Virus record (IMG/VR): IMGVR_UViG_3300031841_005424
Span: 1 to 64,000 of that record
DNA: 64,000 nt
Direction: 5' to 3' (one strand)
From: a virus
In this document: positions 20,894-29,651 of the stretch, one piece after another
How positions within the stretch are numbered: the first letter of the stretch is position 1
How the letters are laid out: the number at the start of each line of letters is the position of its first letter
Position numbers and translations under genes: made by a program
Notes under the pieces: model-generated
What the model was told of the DNA's origin: nothing
Databases searched by the model: none
Seen by the model: only the letters and a program-made list of their open reading frames with translations

Positions 20894-21451
20894 TTACTTG
20901 CTATTCATCTTCTCGCGAATAATACGCTTTGTTACTCTGCGAAGAATCTCCTGAACAACAGCATCTCTGTCTTCAAGAAGGTCCTCCTCCTCTTCTTCCT
21001 CAGGCTCGCCCATGTCCATCTCTGGCTCTTCCTCAGGCTCACCCATGTCCATCTCTGGCTCTTCCATCTCTGGCTCTTCCATCTCTGGCTCTGCAGCCAT
21101 GGCTTCCTTCAGACGCTCGCCAAGCTCAATAAGGACCTGAGCCTCTTCCTCGGTAAGGCTGATGTCTGCGTCACCTGGCTCTTCGTCCATGTCCATGTCC
21201 ATGTCGAGTTCCATGTCCTCTTCGTCGGCGGCTTCTTCTTCCTGCTCAGTGATCTCTTCTTCCTGCTCAGTGATCTCTTCTTCCTGCTCAGTGATCTCTT
21301 CTTCAGTCTCGTTAATCTCTTCTTCGTCGTCTCTCTTGTTCATCTTTCCATAACCCATCTCCTGAATGAAGTTATCAGTGAGGGGCGATGTATTTGCCAA
21401 CGCCATAAATCGGCGGACTGTATTTTCGTTAAGTAATTTCTTGTCACTCAT
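20894..21451 (-). CDS. Highly acidic repeat protein, possible prohead core/structural
   Basis: 185 residues. N-terminal 'LLNENTVRRFMALANTSPLTDNF' is followed by long Glu/Asp blocks: ITEQEEE repeated three times, MDMDMDMDEE, and two blocks of EPEMEEPEMEEPEM/DMGEPEEE. The DNA is repetitive (21001-21300). Acidic repeat proteins occur in phage scaffolds; N-terminal 'RRFM.LAN' segments recur in marine-phage proteins, by recollection. A CTATTTA motif lies 45 nt upstream and a strong terminator follows. Confidence 0.6.
   Translation of the reverse strand: MSDKKLLNENTVRRFMALANTSPLTDNFIQEMGYGKMNKRDDEEEINETEEEITEQEEEITEQEEEITEQEEEAADEEDMELDMDMDMDEEPGDADISLTEEEAQVLIELGERLKEAMAAEPEMEEPEMEEPEMDMGEPEEEPEMDMGEPEEEEEEDLLEDRDAVVQEILRRVTKRIIREKMNSK
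21001..21310 (-). repeat. Tandem repeats coding acidic protein blocks
   Basis: Near-identical coding repeats: three 24-nt units (ITEQEEE-type) around 21230-21310 and GAGCCAGA-type units around 21010-21100. They are in-frame and prone to slippage. Confidence 0.7.
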
Positions 21452-21496
21452 TTAAAAAATCTCCTTTTATACACAAAATGGTGTGAAATACATAAA

Positions 21497-21503
21497 TAAA
21501 TAG
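21497..21503 (-). promoter_or_regulatory. CTATTTA candidate late promoter
   Basis: CTATTTA 45 nt before the acidic-repeat ATG, in a 70-nt gene-free gap that also holds a short CACACC/GTGTG pairing. Confidence 0.35.
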
Positions 21504-21521
21504 TGCTTTTACACTATAAAA

Positions 21522-21737
21522 TCATTTTTTTATTCTCTTTGAAAGCTTCTTCAAAGCCTGCTTTTCGATTTGCGATACCCTAACCAAAGATATGTGCAAT
21601 CTTTTCGCCACTTCCTCTAGAGTCATGGCTCCATGTTTCTCTATCGCAGTAAGGGCACAGTTGTCGTCTTCTGGGTAGTCAATCCAGTATCTATAGTTTT
21701 GTTCGTTCTTTTCAATGTTTTCTTTATTCTTCTTCAA
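21522..21737 (-). CDS. Stand-alone sigma region-4-like HTH protein
   Basis: 71 residues. Residues 26-70 (CALTAIEKHGAMTLEEVAKRL, then HISLVRVSQIEKQALKKL) match sigma70 region 4.2: helix, turn, recognition helix, basic end. Regions 2 and 3 are absent and the Glu/Asn-rich N-terminus is short. In T4, gp33 occupies the RNA-polymerase beta-flap as a sigma region-4 mimic, so a late-transcription coactivator role is a natural hypothesis, but a repressor is also possible. Confidence 0.7.
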   Translation of the reverse strand: MKKNKENIEKNEQNYRYWIDYPEDDNCALTAIEKHGAMTLEEVAKRLHISLVRVSQIEKQALKKLSKRIKK

Positions 21738-22038
21738 AGTCTTCCTCTATTAGATCAAATATAAAATTCTTCTCGTTCTCTGTCAAACCTAAATCATGCA
21801 AAATTTCCTCCCCTTGTTCTATTTCTTTCACAGAGGCTTTTCTCTTTCTCTTTCCCATTGAGCTTTTTTCAATCTTTATTCTTTCCACTATCTTAGCCAT
21901 CTCCAAATCGTTGTCGACATATAACTTTACTAATCCCCTGAAAAAGTTTCCCTGAGTTAATCTGTCATACCTCAACCTAACAATCATTCTAGCGTGCTGG
22001 TCATCAACTTCTTTAAATTGTATTATCTTCGTTTTCAT
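21724..22038 (-). CDS. Hypothetical protein, possible transcription partner
   Basis: 104 residues. 'QHARMIVRLRYDRLTQGNFFRGLVKLYVDND' has a strand-helix form that recalls ribbon-helix-helix proteins; a basic linker (GKRKRKASVKE) and an acidic helical end (IEEDFEEE) follow. It overlaps the sigma-region-4-like gene by 14 nt, so the two are probably translated together. A DNA- or polymerase-binding partner is inferred. Confidence 0.55.
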   Translation of the reverse strand: MKTKIIQFKEVDDQHARMIVRLRYDRLTQGNFFRGLVKLYVDNDLEMAKIVERIKIEKSSMGKRKRKASVKEIEQGEEILHDLGLTENEKNFIFDLIEEDFEEE

Positions 22039-23072
22039 CTGGACAAGATATGAGTACTGCTCTCTAATTGACCTGCTGAAGATTGCTGAATAAAGTCAGC
22101 CACAGACTGCATTTCGGAAATACTTCTTGCTCCAGAATAAGACAGACCAGACTTTATGTTCTTCACAAGATTAGCAATAATATTATTGACGGAACCCTTA
22201 TATGGTATGGTGGTGGAAATACCCTCCAGAGACCTTGCTTGTCCCCGCCAGGCAACCTGTGCCTCGACACTGGCCATACCTCTATAAACCTTATATTTCT
22301 TATCAGCTTTCCCACTCAGAACCTCTCCAGGACTTTCATCGGTGCCAGCCAACATAGAGCCGAGCATAACAAAATCAGCACCAGCAGCGAGCGCCTTCAC
22401 GATATCTCCAGAGGTCTTTATACCCCCATCGGCGATGATTGCCGCACCAGGCGTGTCCCTGCAATCATAGACAGACTGAAATGTTGGCACACCATGACCA
22501 GTCTGAATCCTTGTGGAACAAATAGATCCTCCTCCTATACCTATTCTTACAGCGTCGGCTCCCCACTCAGACAAATCAGAGTAACCTTCCGCAGTCGCGA
22601 CGTTACCCGCAATAATGGCGATAGAGTCAGCATGTTTATCTCTGAGAGATTTGATAGTTCTTTCGACCAAAACGTGATGGCCATGGGCAACATCAACACA
22701 TATTAGACGGGCGCCGGCTTCGATAAGGTCCTCAGCCCTCTTTACGCTGTCCTTAGAAGCCCCGATTGCTGCAGAGAGCTTTCCCGCAAATACATTCGAT
22801 TCTAACTCGAGTATATCTCTCGTTTCATGCAAGATTCTTATTTGCTCTTCTGCACTCTTATATCTGTGCAAAATACCCAAACCGCCATGGCGAGCCATAG
22901 TTATCATCATGTTTGATTCAGTGACCGTATCCATGGGGCTTGAAATTATCGGCATAGTAAAATTGACATTACCAATAGTCGAGTTTAGACTAACTTCGTC
23001 TCTCGTCCTGATGTTGCTACTCTTCGGCACCAGTAGTATATCATCAAACGACAAAACTTGCTTAGGTCTCAT
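22035..23072 (-). CDS. guaB: IMP dehydrogenase-type protein without CBS domains
   Basis: 345 residues, shorter than IMPDH (about 490) because the CBS pair is missing. TIM-barrel motifs: '[10 protein letters not shown]', '[14 protein letters not shown]', catalytic loop 'GGGSICSTR' with Cys185, '[16 protein letters not shown]', 'MLGSMLAG', '[10 protein letters not shown]' and 'IPYKGSV'. The YRGM and PYKG segments favour IMPDH over GMP reductase, but CBS-less size is as in GMP reductase. It would feed GMP synthesis. Overlaps the neighbouring genes. Confidence 0.85.
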   Translation of the reverse strand: MRPKQVLSFDDILLVPKSSNIRTRDEVSLNSTIGNVNFTMPIISSPMDTVTESNMMITMARHGGLGILHRYKSAEEQIRILHETRDILELESNVFAGKLSAAIGASKDSVKRAEDLIEAGARLICVDVAHGHHVLVERTIKSLRDKHADSIAIIAGNVATAEGYSDLSEWGADAVRIGIGGGSICSTRIQTGHGVPTFQSVYDCRDTPGAAIIADGGIKTSGDIVKALAAGADFVMLGSMLAGTDESPGEVLSGKADKKYKVYRGMASVEAQVAWRGQARSLEGISTTIPYKGSVNNIIANLVKNIKSGLSYSGARSISEMQSVADFIQQSSAGQLESSTHILSR

Positions 23073-23289
23073 TGTTTAGTGTTCCTCCTTGGTCAAAACA
23101 GTCAAGACAAAGAAGATCCAAGTTCTCACTCTGCTGATTAATCTTCCAGTTATCAATCTTCTCATCTGGATGTGGTGGCCTTTGACATGACGAACATACC
23201 ACCATCTTTTTAAACTGTCTCATCCTCTTTTTAAATTCCTTGAAGACAGTCTTTTGCTTTTTTCTTGCGATCTTCCTTGCTAAACTCAT
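23062..23289 (-). CDS. Zinc-ribbon protein
   Basis: 75 residues from ATG at 23289 (MSLARKIARKKQK), CAGGAG upstream; the longer frame is rejected because it runs into dut. A very basic N-terminal helix (KKQKTVFKEFKKRMRQFKK) is followed by CSSC...CLDC knuckles. The basic helix plus zinc knuckle suggests nucleic-acid binding. Overlaps guaB start by 11 nt. Confidence 0.65.
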   Translation of the reverse strand: MSLARKIARKKQKTVFKEFKKRMRQFKKMVVCSSCQRPPHPDEKIDNWKINQQSENLDLLCLDCFDQGGTLNNET

Positions 23290-23290
23290 T

Positions 23291-23746
23291 TTATTCTCCT
23301 GTAGATCCAAAGCCGCCAGTGCCACGAGCGGTCCTTCTAGAATACACCATATCTTCATCTATTTCAACAAGAATCGGAGAGGATATTGGAATAAACACAC
23401 CTTGAGCCAACTTCGTCCCCGGTTCAATAACTTGCTCAGTTGTTCCTATGTTTTGAAGGTTCACGAACAATTCTCCATCATAGCCACAATCCACAACACA
23501 GGCTCCGGTGATTAACTGTTTCTTGGACGCTACACCCGACTTGTTCATAATCTGGAGCATATGCCCCTCCGGGACGCCAATCTTTAGACCTGTTCCCAAG
23601 ATTGCAGACTGATTAGGCTGCAAAACAACAGGTTCATTGTTCTCTGGGGCAAAAAAGAAATCCATACCCGCGTCGAGGTCATGGGCCCTCAGCGGTAGTC
23701 GTGCGGATTCCCTCAATCTATAAACTCTAACTTTTTCTTTAAGCAT
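23291..23746 (-). CDS. dut: dUTPase
   Basis: 151 residues with the five trimeric dUTPase motifs: 'DLDAGMDFFFAP' (I), 'MNKSGVASK' (II), 'GVVDCGYDGEL' type (III, here ACVVDCGYDGEL), 'KLAQGVFIP' (IV) and C-terminal 'RGTGGFGSTG' (V). Hydrolyses dUTP to dUMP, which supplies ThyX and keeps uracil out of DNA. Confidence 0.96.
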   Translation of the reverse strand: MLKEKVRVYRLRESARLPLRAHDLDAGMDFFFAPENNEPVVLQPNQSAILGTGLKIGVPEGHMLQIMNKSGVASKKQLITGACVVDCGYDGELFVNLQNIGTTEQVIEPGTKLAQGVFIPISSPILVEIDEDMVYSRRTARGTGGFGSTGE

Positions 23747-24380
23747 TTCTCTCTCCTTTTGTTTTTACGTCCTGCTCCTCAAGAAGTGTATATGTAAAAC
23801 TGTTTCCAAACTTGTCGGCGCACTTGTTGCAAGTATCCATAAACTCATAAAAGTCCTTACTTGATTGAAACACTTGGCAACCAGCTGACACGCCATCAGT
23901 GTATTCTCTTTCATCAGAGCCAAACTGACGGTGGATATTAATGCCATAAAACCCCTCGTGCTCTGGACCCACATAATCTGGAGTAGTATCTCTGTTGGTG
24001 TCTCTCCAAATCCTCACCTTTCCATTACGTTGACATAGAGCTGTATACTTTCTCTTTCCTCCATGAATATCGATCTTATACACTCCCCTATATTGATCCG
24101 GTACCAGAATCGCAGTGCCCGTCGAAACGATAGGTTTTGTCAGTATCCTTGTACCAGGCTCTGTGGTTGCTGGGTACATGTCACACACCCATTGGCCATT
24201 AATCTTATAGAACAAATTAATAAAATCATCAAACTGTGATGCATCACCTGAATCATTTCTCACTCCTATGATATTGAGATTATAGTCTCCGTTTTCAAAG
24301 AATGCATAACCCTTGTTCTCTAAGGTATCTTTATAATGTTCTGCCATTATCTTGGCAGCAAGCCCTGTTATTCTAGACAT
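23739..24380 (-). CDS. Putative L,D-transpeptidase-like cell-wall protein
   Basis: 213 residues. After a beta-rich N-terminal half the C-terminal part has 'GFYGINIHRQFG...VSAGCQVFQSS', with a His and an S-x-G-C in the order of the YkuD catalytic motif (HGT...S-x-GC). Proteins with 'GINIHR...SAGCQVF' occur in marine phages. A role as cell-wall hydrolase or transpeptidase is inferred; no signal peptide is seen, so a holin or tail delivery would be needed. Confidence 0.55.
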   Translation of the reverse strand: MSRITGLAAKIMAEHYKDTLENKGYAFFENGDYNLNIIGVRNDSGDASQFDDFINLFYKINGQWVCDMYPATTEPGTRILTKPIVSTGTAILVPDQYRGVYKIDIHGGKRKYTALCQRNGKVRIWRDTNRDTTPDYVGPEHEGFYGINIHRQFGSDEREYTDGVSAGCQVFQSSKDFYEFMDTCNKCADKFGNSFTYTLLEEQDVKTKGERNA

Positions 24381-24390
24381 TACTTTCTCC

Positions 24391-27300
24391 TTATGCTAAT
24401 AATTTAAACATCTTTCTAACGCTGAAGGTTGAGAACCCCCAATTCGGGTCATACTTTAGTCGTGCCATATATGGACGGTTAATATGGACCACGTCTTTGT
24501 CAGGGTCAACACCCCAGCATCTTATTGTGTTAGTCTCATTGTTGTCGTCAATAACTTTCACAACAAAGAAACTCTTTCCGTTCTTTGATTTCTTAAGCTT
24601 GCATTCTCTTGGGATAAACCAAGTTACGCCAAGCTCTGGATCATATTCAGAGATGGGTGGAATATAAAGCTCGTTAAGTTTGTTCCTTACCTCTGGGGTC
24701 ACCACAGCATTAATGGGGAACACTCCGGTCAGGCTAACCAAATATTCTAGTTTCTCTTCTTCTGTAAAGTCTCCCTCTGGAGCATAGGTTACTATGTTTT
24801 CTTCTAAGTTCTTTTGCTTCCTAGGCCGGTCGATCACGCATGCGGACCAGAAGTGTCTTAAACCAGTAAACCTATCATCTACAAGATCATTCAAAGCCTG
24901 TGCCCTACACAGTGCGTCAAGAGCCTTTTTATTCAGCTTAGAGTATCTTACCTCTTCATGAAAGAGAAACTCTTCAATCGTGTTGAAAGGTCGGTGCTCT
25001 ATAATCTGCTGAATAGCTACGTCGCCAAGTCCCTTGATTGAAGTTAGAGGCTGGACCAGGGTCTTTCCGTCTTCTGCGATATCCCACACAACCCCAGAAG
25101 TATTGACGTTTAGTGGCTCCACAGAGTATCCCATAGATTTTGCAGTTGAAATGGCTCGCTCTTTTCTTGTTTCTGGTTCCTTATCCAAAAAGGCAGCTAG
25201 CCACTCTGCAGGATAATAATTCAACAACCAAGCACACTGAAAGGACAGAATACAGTAAGATACAGCGTGAGACTTGTTAAAACCATAACCTGAAAAGTAT
25301 TCAAATTTATTCCATAGCTCTCGAGCTTCATGCGAAGCCATACCCTTCTCAAGGCAACCTTTGTGGAACTTGTCAAAGATCTTATCTTTTGCTTCCTGTA
25401 CTTCTCCCGTGCCCTTCTTGGTGAGGAGCTTTCTAAGTTTATTGCCCTCATCAAGAGAAAGGTTTTTGCCCAACTTGTGAGCCAACATAGCGATTTGCTC
25501 TTGAAAGATAAGAAAGCCATAAGTCTCTTCTGTTACTTCCCGAACAGTATCATTGAGATAGTCTACCTCATCTGGTTCTTGTTTAGCTCCAACATACATC
25601 TTATCAACACCGGCCGAGAGTGGGCCTGGACGGTAAATGCTGGTAATGGCTGCTAGATCCGTGATGTTGTTTGGTTTCGCGTTCTTGCAAAAAGATTGTG
25701 CTCCTGCCTCTGTGAATTGAAAGATTCCTGCCCACTTTCCAGAATGAAACACATTCCTCCAAACACTCTCATCAGATAGATCAATCTTGTCGGGATGAAG
25801 ATACTCGTCATAAAATTTCTTGATGTGCTCAAAAGTAGGCTTTTCTACATTGTGGTGTCGCCTGAGAATGCGATCAATGGCACCTTCGACCATCCTAAGG
25901 GAAGCCAGGCCAAGAATATCAAACTTAATGAAACCCATTGGCTCGAGATGTCTAACGTTTTGACCTTCGCTCCAAGGAGTCTGTCGAACACCACCACTGT
26001 TGATTAGGGGCATCCATTCGTTCAGGCGCTCTCCGACAACTACACCACCTGCATGACGACTGGCTGATCTTGTTTGACCATAGAGCGTCTCAACGTGGGT
26101 TTTGATGTGTGGATATTTTGTCAAAAACTTCTGCAATGTTTCTGAAAACTCCATCAATTCCTCAAAGGTCGGAGCATACACACCGGCAGTAATACCGTGC
26201 TTCTTCTTGGCAAGTGGTGTCGCTTCATGAACCATTTTGCTTGTTACATTATTGACTTCTGTAAACTCAATGCCATAGAACTTTGAGATGTCTTTAATAA
26301 GAGAACGCAGCTGTAGAGTGTTCCAGTTTGTAATCGGTACAACAGTATCGTCACCCCATTCTTCAATCAAATGTTCTTTAAGGGCCATTGGGTCCGACAC
26401 ATCGTAATCGATATCTGGATAACCTGTTCCGCCCTTTGTCAAGAATCGCTCAAACTGAAGCCCGTACTTGATTGGATCAACCTGGGTAATACCTAGGACA
26501 TAAGATACTAGCGAGCCTGCCGCAGAGCCTCGTCCGGGGCCAGCTAGCTGCTTCTCGACGGCCATGTCAGCAATTGCCTTCATCGTTAGAAAGTATTTTG
26601 AGAATCCACGATCCTCAATGACACCAACCTCATACCTAAGCCTCTCGACATATTCCTGATTGTTCTGCAGACCCAATGCTCGAAGGCCTTCGACCGAAAG
26701 GGCTGCTAAGGTCTGTCCAGCGGTTGATCCCTCTGGAACTACAAAATCTGGTAATCTCACAGTATTATCAGGTAGAAAAGCCTCAATCCTGTTGTGAGCT
26801 ATGTGGTGTGTTCTTTCAATAGATGCTCGAACCAAATTATCATCGTATTCTACACCACAAAGTTCAGAATAGTGCTTGTAACTCTCCCACATCTGATCGC
26901 CGTTCTTTGGGTAAAGTTCATAGCCGATCTCCTCAACTGACACTGGCAGCTCGTCAGAAAGATAGTCTGGCTTGCCCTTTCCTAGCCAACCTAGACGCTT
27001 GTAAAGTTCTCTATCCTTCCAAACACTCTCGTTGTAATAGTGAGAGTCCGCCGTAGAGATAAGCTCAATGCCGAATTCGTGATGCATCTGAATAATGTAC
27101 TGATTAAGTTCATGCTGTTCTGGTACGTTGTTCCACTGAAGTTCTCCGTACCATCTATCGCCAAAGACAGACTGCATCTTTTGGGTGGTCTCTCTCATCG
27201 CATCCAAGATAGCATCAGGGCCATCGTCCCTATTTTCCCAATAGTTTCCAGCATATACGCCGCCGAGACAAGCAGAAGCAGCGATGACGCCTTTATTGTA

Positions 27301-27825
27301 CTTCTTGAGTAGCGCATAATCGACACGGGGATATCGATAAAAGTGATCTCCGATATAACTGGTAGAAATCATCTTAAAGATATTTTGCAGGCCTTCCTGG
27401 TTTTGGGCCAAAAGAATTAGATGCCTTCGACGGTTCAAAATGGACTTCATCTTCTTCTTTGAAGCCTCGTTCTCAACTGTCGTACCGGATAAGCCAGCGT
27501 CGTATTCTGACTTGTTCTTTGCAGCGGCTTTGACTAACTCATATTCTTTCTTCCAATTTGCGACGGAAGGAATGAAGTACGCCTCGACGCCAAAAATAGG
27601 CTTAAACTCCTTGCCTTCTTTCTGCATCCTCTTTGCATGCAGAACCTGACCTGCAAGACCATTGGCATTTCCGTGGTCCGTGAGAGCGAGGGCGTCCATC
27701 CCGTTGTTAAACGCAAAGTCCATGTGCTCATTCGGATATCCGAGCGCATCAAAGGGAGATCCAGCCACAGAATGTGCGTGGAGCCCCACAAAAGGAATGC
27801 TTGATTTATTTCTTGACTGAGTCAA
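24391..27825 (-). CDS. dnaE: DNA polymerase III alpha-type (DnaE) replicative polymerase
   Basis: 1144 residues from a TTG at 27825 with GGAGG 6 nt upstream; the longer ATG frame overlaps the next gene and is less likely. N-terminal PHP domain (VGLHAHSVAGSP, ALALTDHGNANGLAG, GVEAYF). Family C palm: 'GPGRGSAAGSLVSY', catalytic 'PDIDYD' and 'FQEQIAML'. Helix-hairpin-helix region 'SIKGLGDVAIQQI' and an OB-like C-terminus. Replaces the T4-type family B polymerase in this replisome. Confidence 0.95.
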   Translation of the reverse strand: MTQSRNKSSIPFVGLHAHSVAGSPFDALGYPNEHMDFAFNNGMDALALTDHGNANGLAGQVLHAKRMQKEGKEFKPIFGVEAYFIPSVANWKKEYELVKAAAKNKSEYDAGLSGTTVENEASKKKMKSILNRRRHLILLAQNQEGLQNIFKMISTSYIGDHFYRYPRVDYALLKKYNKGVIAASACLGGVYAGNYWENRDDGPDAILDAMRETTQKMQSVFGDRWYGELQWNNVPEQHELNQYIIQMHHEFGIELISTADSHYYNESVWKDRELYKRLGWLGKGKPDYLSDELPVSVEEIGYELYPKNGDQMWESYKHYSELCGVEYDDNLVRASIERTHHIAHNRIEAFLPDNTVRLPDFVVPEGSTAGQTLAALSVEGLRALGLQNNQEYVERLRYEVGVIEDRGFSKYFLTMKAIADMAVEKQLAGPGRGSAAGSLVSYVLGITQVDPIKYGLQFERFLTKGGTGYPDIDYDVSDPMALKEHLIEEWGDDTVVPITNWNTLQLRSLIKDISKFYGIEFTEVNNVTSKMVHEATPLAKKKHGITAGVYAPTFEELMEFSETLQKFLTKYPHIKTHVETLYGQTRSASRHAGGVVVGERLNEWMPLINSGGVRQTPWSEGQNVRHLEPMGFIKFDILGLASLRMVEGAIDRILRRHHNVEKPTFEHIKKFYDEYLHPDKIDLSDESVWRNVFHSGKWAGIFQFTEAGAQSFCKNAKPNNITDLAAITSIYRPGPLSAGVDKMYVGAKQEPDEVDYLNDTVREVTEETYGFLIFQEQIAMLAHKLGKNLSLDEGNKLRKLLTKKGTGEVQEAKDKIFDKFHKGCLEKGMASHEARELWNKFEYFSGYGFNKSHAVSYCILSFQCAWLLNYYPAEWLAAFLDKEPETRKERAISTAKSMGYSVEPLNVNTSGVVWDIAEDGKTLVQPLTSIKGLGDVAIQQIIEHRPFNTIEEFLFHEEVRYSKLNKKALDALCRAQALNDLVDDRFTGLRHFWSACVIDRPRKQKNLEENIVTYAPEGDFTEEEKLEYLVSLTGVFPINAVVTPEVRNKLNELYIPPISEYDPELGVTWFIPRECKLKKSKNGKSFFVVKVIDDNNETNTIRCWGVDPDKDVVHINRPYMARLKYDPNWGFSTFSVRKMFKLLA

Positions 27826-28039
27826 TGATTGCCTCCAAATCAGCCTTAATGTACTCAAGGTCTTGTAATAGTGTTTCGTTGTTCTCTTCGTCTAGATATA
27901 TCCCAGAACAGAATACCCTAAAAAACAGTTGCTGGTCAAGTGCTAAGTTTCTGAAATGGAACGGCATCTTTGCCGAGTCCTTTAGATAATAGGGAACACT
28001 GTCATACAACTCTTCGATATTTGCATCTTTTAATCTCAA
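27806..28039 (-). CDS. Hypothetical small acidic protein
   Basis: 77 residues (MRLKDANIEELYDSVPYYLKDS...), helical, acidic, ending in 'ADLEAIIDSVKK'. Overlaps the dnaE start by 20 nt, and its own last codons carry the GGAGG for dnaE. No family recognised. Confidence 0.65.
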   Translation of the reverse strand: MRLKDANIEELYDSVPYYLKDSAKMPFHFRNLALDQQLFFRVFCSGIYLDEENNETLLQDLEYIKADLEAIIDSVKK

Positions 28040-28048
28040 TGTTGTCTC

Positions 28049-28882
28049 CTAAATTGTAAATGGTTTTGCCATCGTTTTTGGCATTTTCTTTATGTTTAAA
28101 TCTGATTTATAAAAATTCTTTAACGAATCCCATGAGTCTAAATCATGGTACTCACTTATCTCGAGCTTTTTATCTATTACTATTTTATCATTCTTGAATA
28201 TTTTGTCAAGCGTAAAATTCTTTGCAGACCATCTTTCTGCTAACGGTATGTTTTTGTTTCCACCTGTGTTCTCTCTGTTGATATTTCTCCTAAACTCGAG
28301 CCAATCCTCTGGTGTAAAACTAAATGGTAAATATAAATTGTCTCTTACCGTTTTTCCTTCATATGAGCCATAGCACTTCTTCCCAGCTCGGATGTCTGCC
28401 CTTATAGACTTCAATGATTTTACGTCATATATGCCATAGGGGAAAGAAACATAATAACTAGTCGGCGCAACCCATCTAGAAATCTTCTTTGAGACTATAA
28501 ATGCGGTTAGGGCTCCATGCAAAACAGACCACCCTAGAGTATCTTTTCTGTTTCTATCTCTCTGGAGAACCGGCGCATAGAAAACCGGTATATATTCTTT
28601 TGATAGGTGCGGGATTCTTTTATAGCCCCAGCTGGCATATATGTCTGGGTTTAGTACATAATCTCCTATTCTTTTCTTAATAAGAGGAGCGGAGTCATCA
28701 TTGCAAATAATCCAGATTGAGTTGCACTTCATGACTGCACATTCATAAACAGAACGCTCAATGGCCGTCATACCCTCTCCCAGAGGCTGAAGACAGTCTG
28801 GCCATGGTAGATCCAGCATATCACTTCTACCTGTGATAGGAATTATGCCTGCTAAATTTCTACCTGCTGGTGCAGTGTTCAT
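28049..28882 (-). CDS. Nucleotidyltransferase-like (sugar-nucleotide) protein
   Basis: 277 residues. 'LAGIIPITGRSDMLDLPWPDCLQPLG' matches the N-terminal nucleotide-binding loop and 'LP...L.P' of GT-A nucleotidyltransferases; 'IERSVYECAVMKCNSIWIICNDD' is the following helix-strand. The rest is divergent. It pairs with the gene upstream by a 23-nt overlap. Possibly modifies DNA or glycan precursors; this is inference. Confidence 0.6.
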   Translation of the reverse strand: MNTAPAGRNLAGIIPITGRSDMLDLPWPDCLQPLGEGMTAIERSVYECAVMKCNSIWIICNDDSAPLIKKRIGDYVLNPDIYASWGYKRIPHLSKEYIPVFYAPVLQRDRNRKDTLGWSVLHGALTAFIVSKKISRWVAPTSYYVSFPYGIYDVKSLKSIRADIRAGKKCYGSYEGKTVRDNLYLPFSFTPEDWLEFRRNINRENTGGNKNIPLAERWSAKNFTLDKIFKNDKIVIDKKLEISEYHDLDSWDSLKNFYKSDLNIKKMPKTMAKPFTI

Positions 28883-29651
28883 TTAATATTTCCTGTATAC
28901 TCAAAGACATAAACTTTACTTTCTCAGTGCTTTCAAATACGTTTTTGTCTATAGGTATTACGTATCTTTTGATATGTTGCACTGTTGGTTTTTTATAAAT
29001 GTCTGTGCCGTTCTTATATTTTCCTTTTTCTTTTAGTCCTTTAAATCCCATATCTTTAATAAGCTTTCTTAACTTGAATAAAACTATTGTATCAGAATAG
29101 TCGAAATCTTGCAACTGTTCTTGCCTCAGATTTGAGACGGTGACTACATCTGTGACCCACTTGGCGCCATCGATTCTCATAGAGTTGTAAAAATATGCTT
29201 GATTTAGTAGATTGTCCGAAGTTTGAACTGGATCTATGTGGGTTGTGTTTCTACCCATTCTGGATACTTTGAAATCATCTACGACCATGTAAGAATTTTC
29301 AAAGTGTTCTATTATTTTGTTTTCATGTACTACGTTCAAGGTTTCAAAGATATAACACCTTTCAAACTCAAATCTACACAAAAGATTATCACCAAACAGG
29401 CTGATAGTTTTGTCTTCTATCCTTATTTGCTTTACATCTTGGTAATCTAGGCCTTTTGCAAGGAGACCTAAGTGGAGTTTTATCTTTTGCCAGATTTGCT
29501 TTTTGTTTGTTGTACCAAATAAAGCAAAGTCATTATATTCTTCGAAAAAATAAGGCAGGTTGGGAGCACTCTGGATATGATAATGTCCGTTGAGATAAGC
29601 ATAAAGTACTGATTCTACAGAGTGTCCTATGACGACATTCTCTAAAAACAC
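28860..29651 (-). CDS. Hypothetical protein
   Basis: 263 residues, mixed alpha-beta, N-terminal 'NVVIGHSVESVLYAYLNG' and several aromatic-rich strands (FEFERCYIFETLNVV). It is coupled to the nucleotidyltransferase-like gene by a 23-nt overlap and to the lipoprotein gene upstream by 10 nt. I do not recognise a family. Confidence 0.65.
   Translation of the reverse strand: MFLENVVIGHSVESVLYAYLNGHYHIQSAPNLPYFFEEYNDFALFGTTNKKQIWQKIKLHLGLLAKGLDYQDVKQIRIEDKTISLFGDNLLCRFEFERCYIFETLNVVHENKIIEHFENSYMVVDDFKVSRMGRNTTHIDPVQTSDNLLNQAYFYNSMRIDGAKWVTDVVTVSNLRQEQLQDFDYSDTIVLFKLRKLIKDMGFKGLKEKGKYKNGTDIYKKPTVQHIKRYVIPIDKNVFESTEKVKFMSLSIQEILNEHCTSR

Noticed and set aside
20879-21436. A 185-codon plus-strand frame rich in Leu/Phe/His
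   Set aside because: It is the antisense of the acidic repeat gene; open only because of the biased repeats, no ribosome site.
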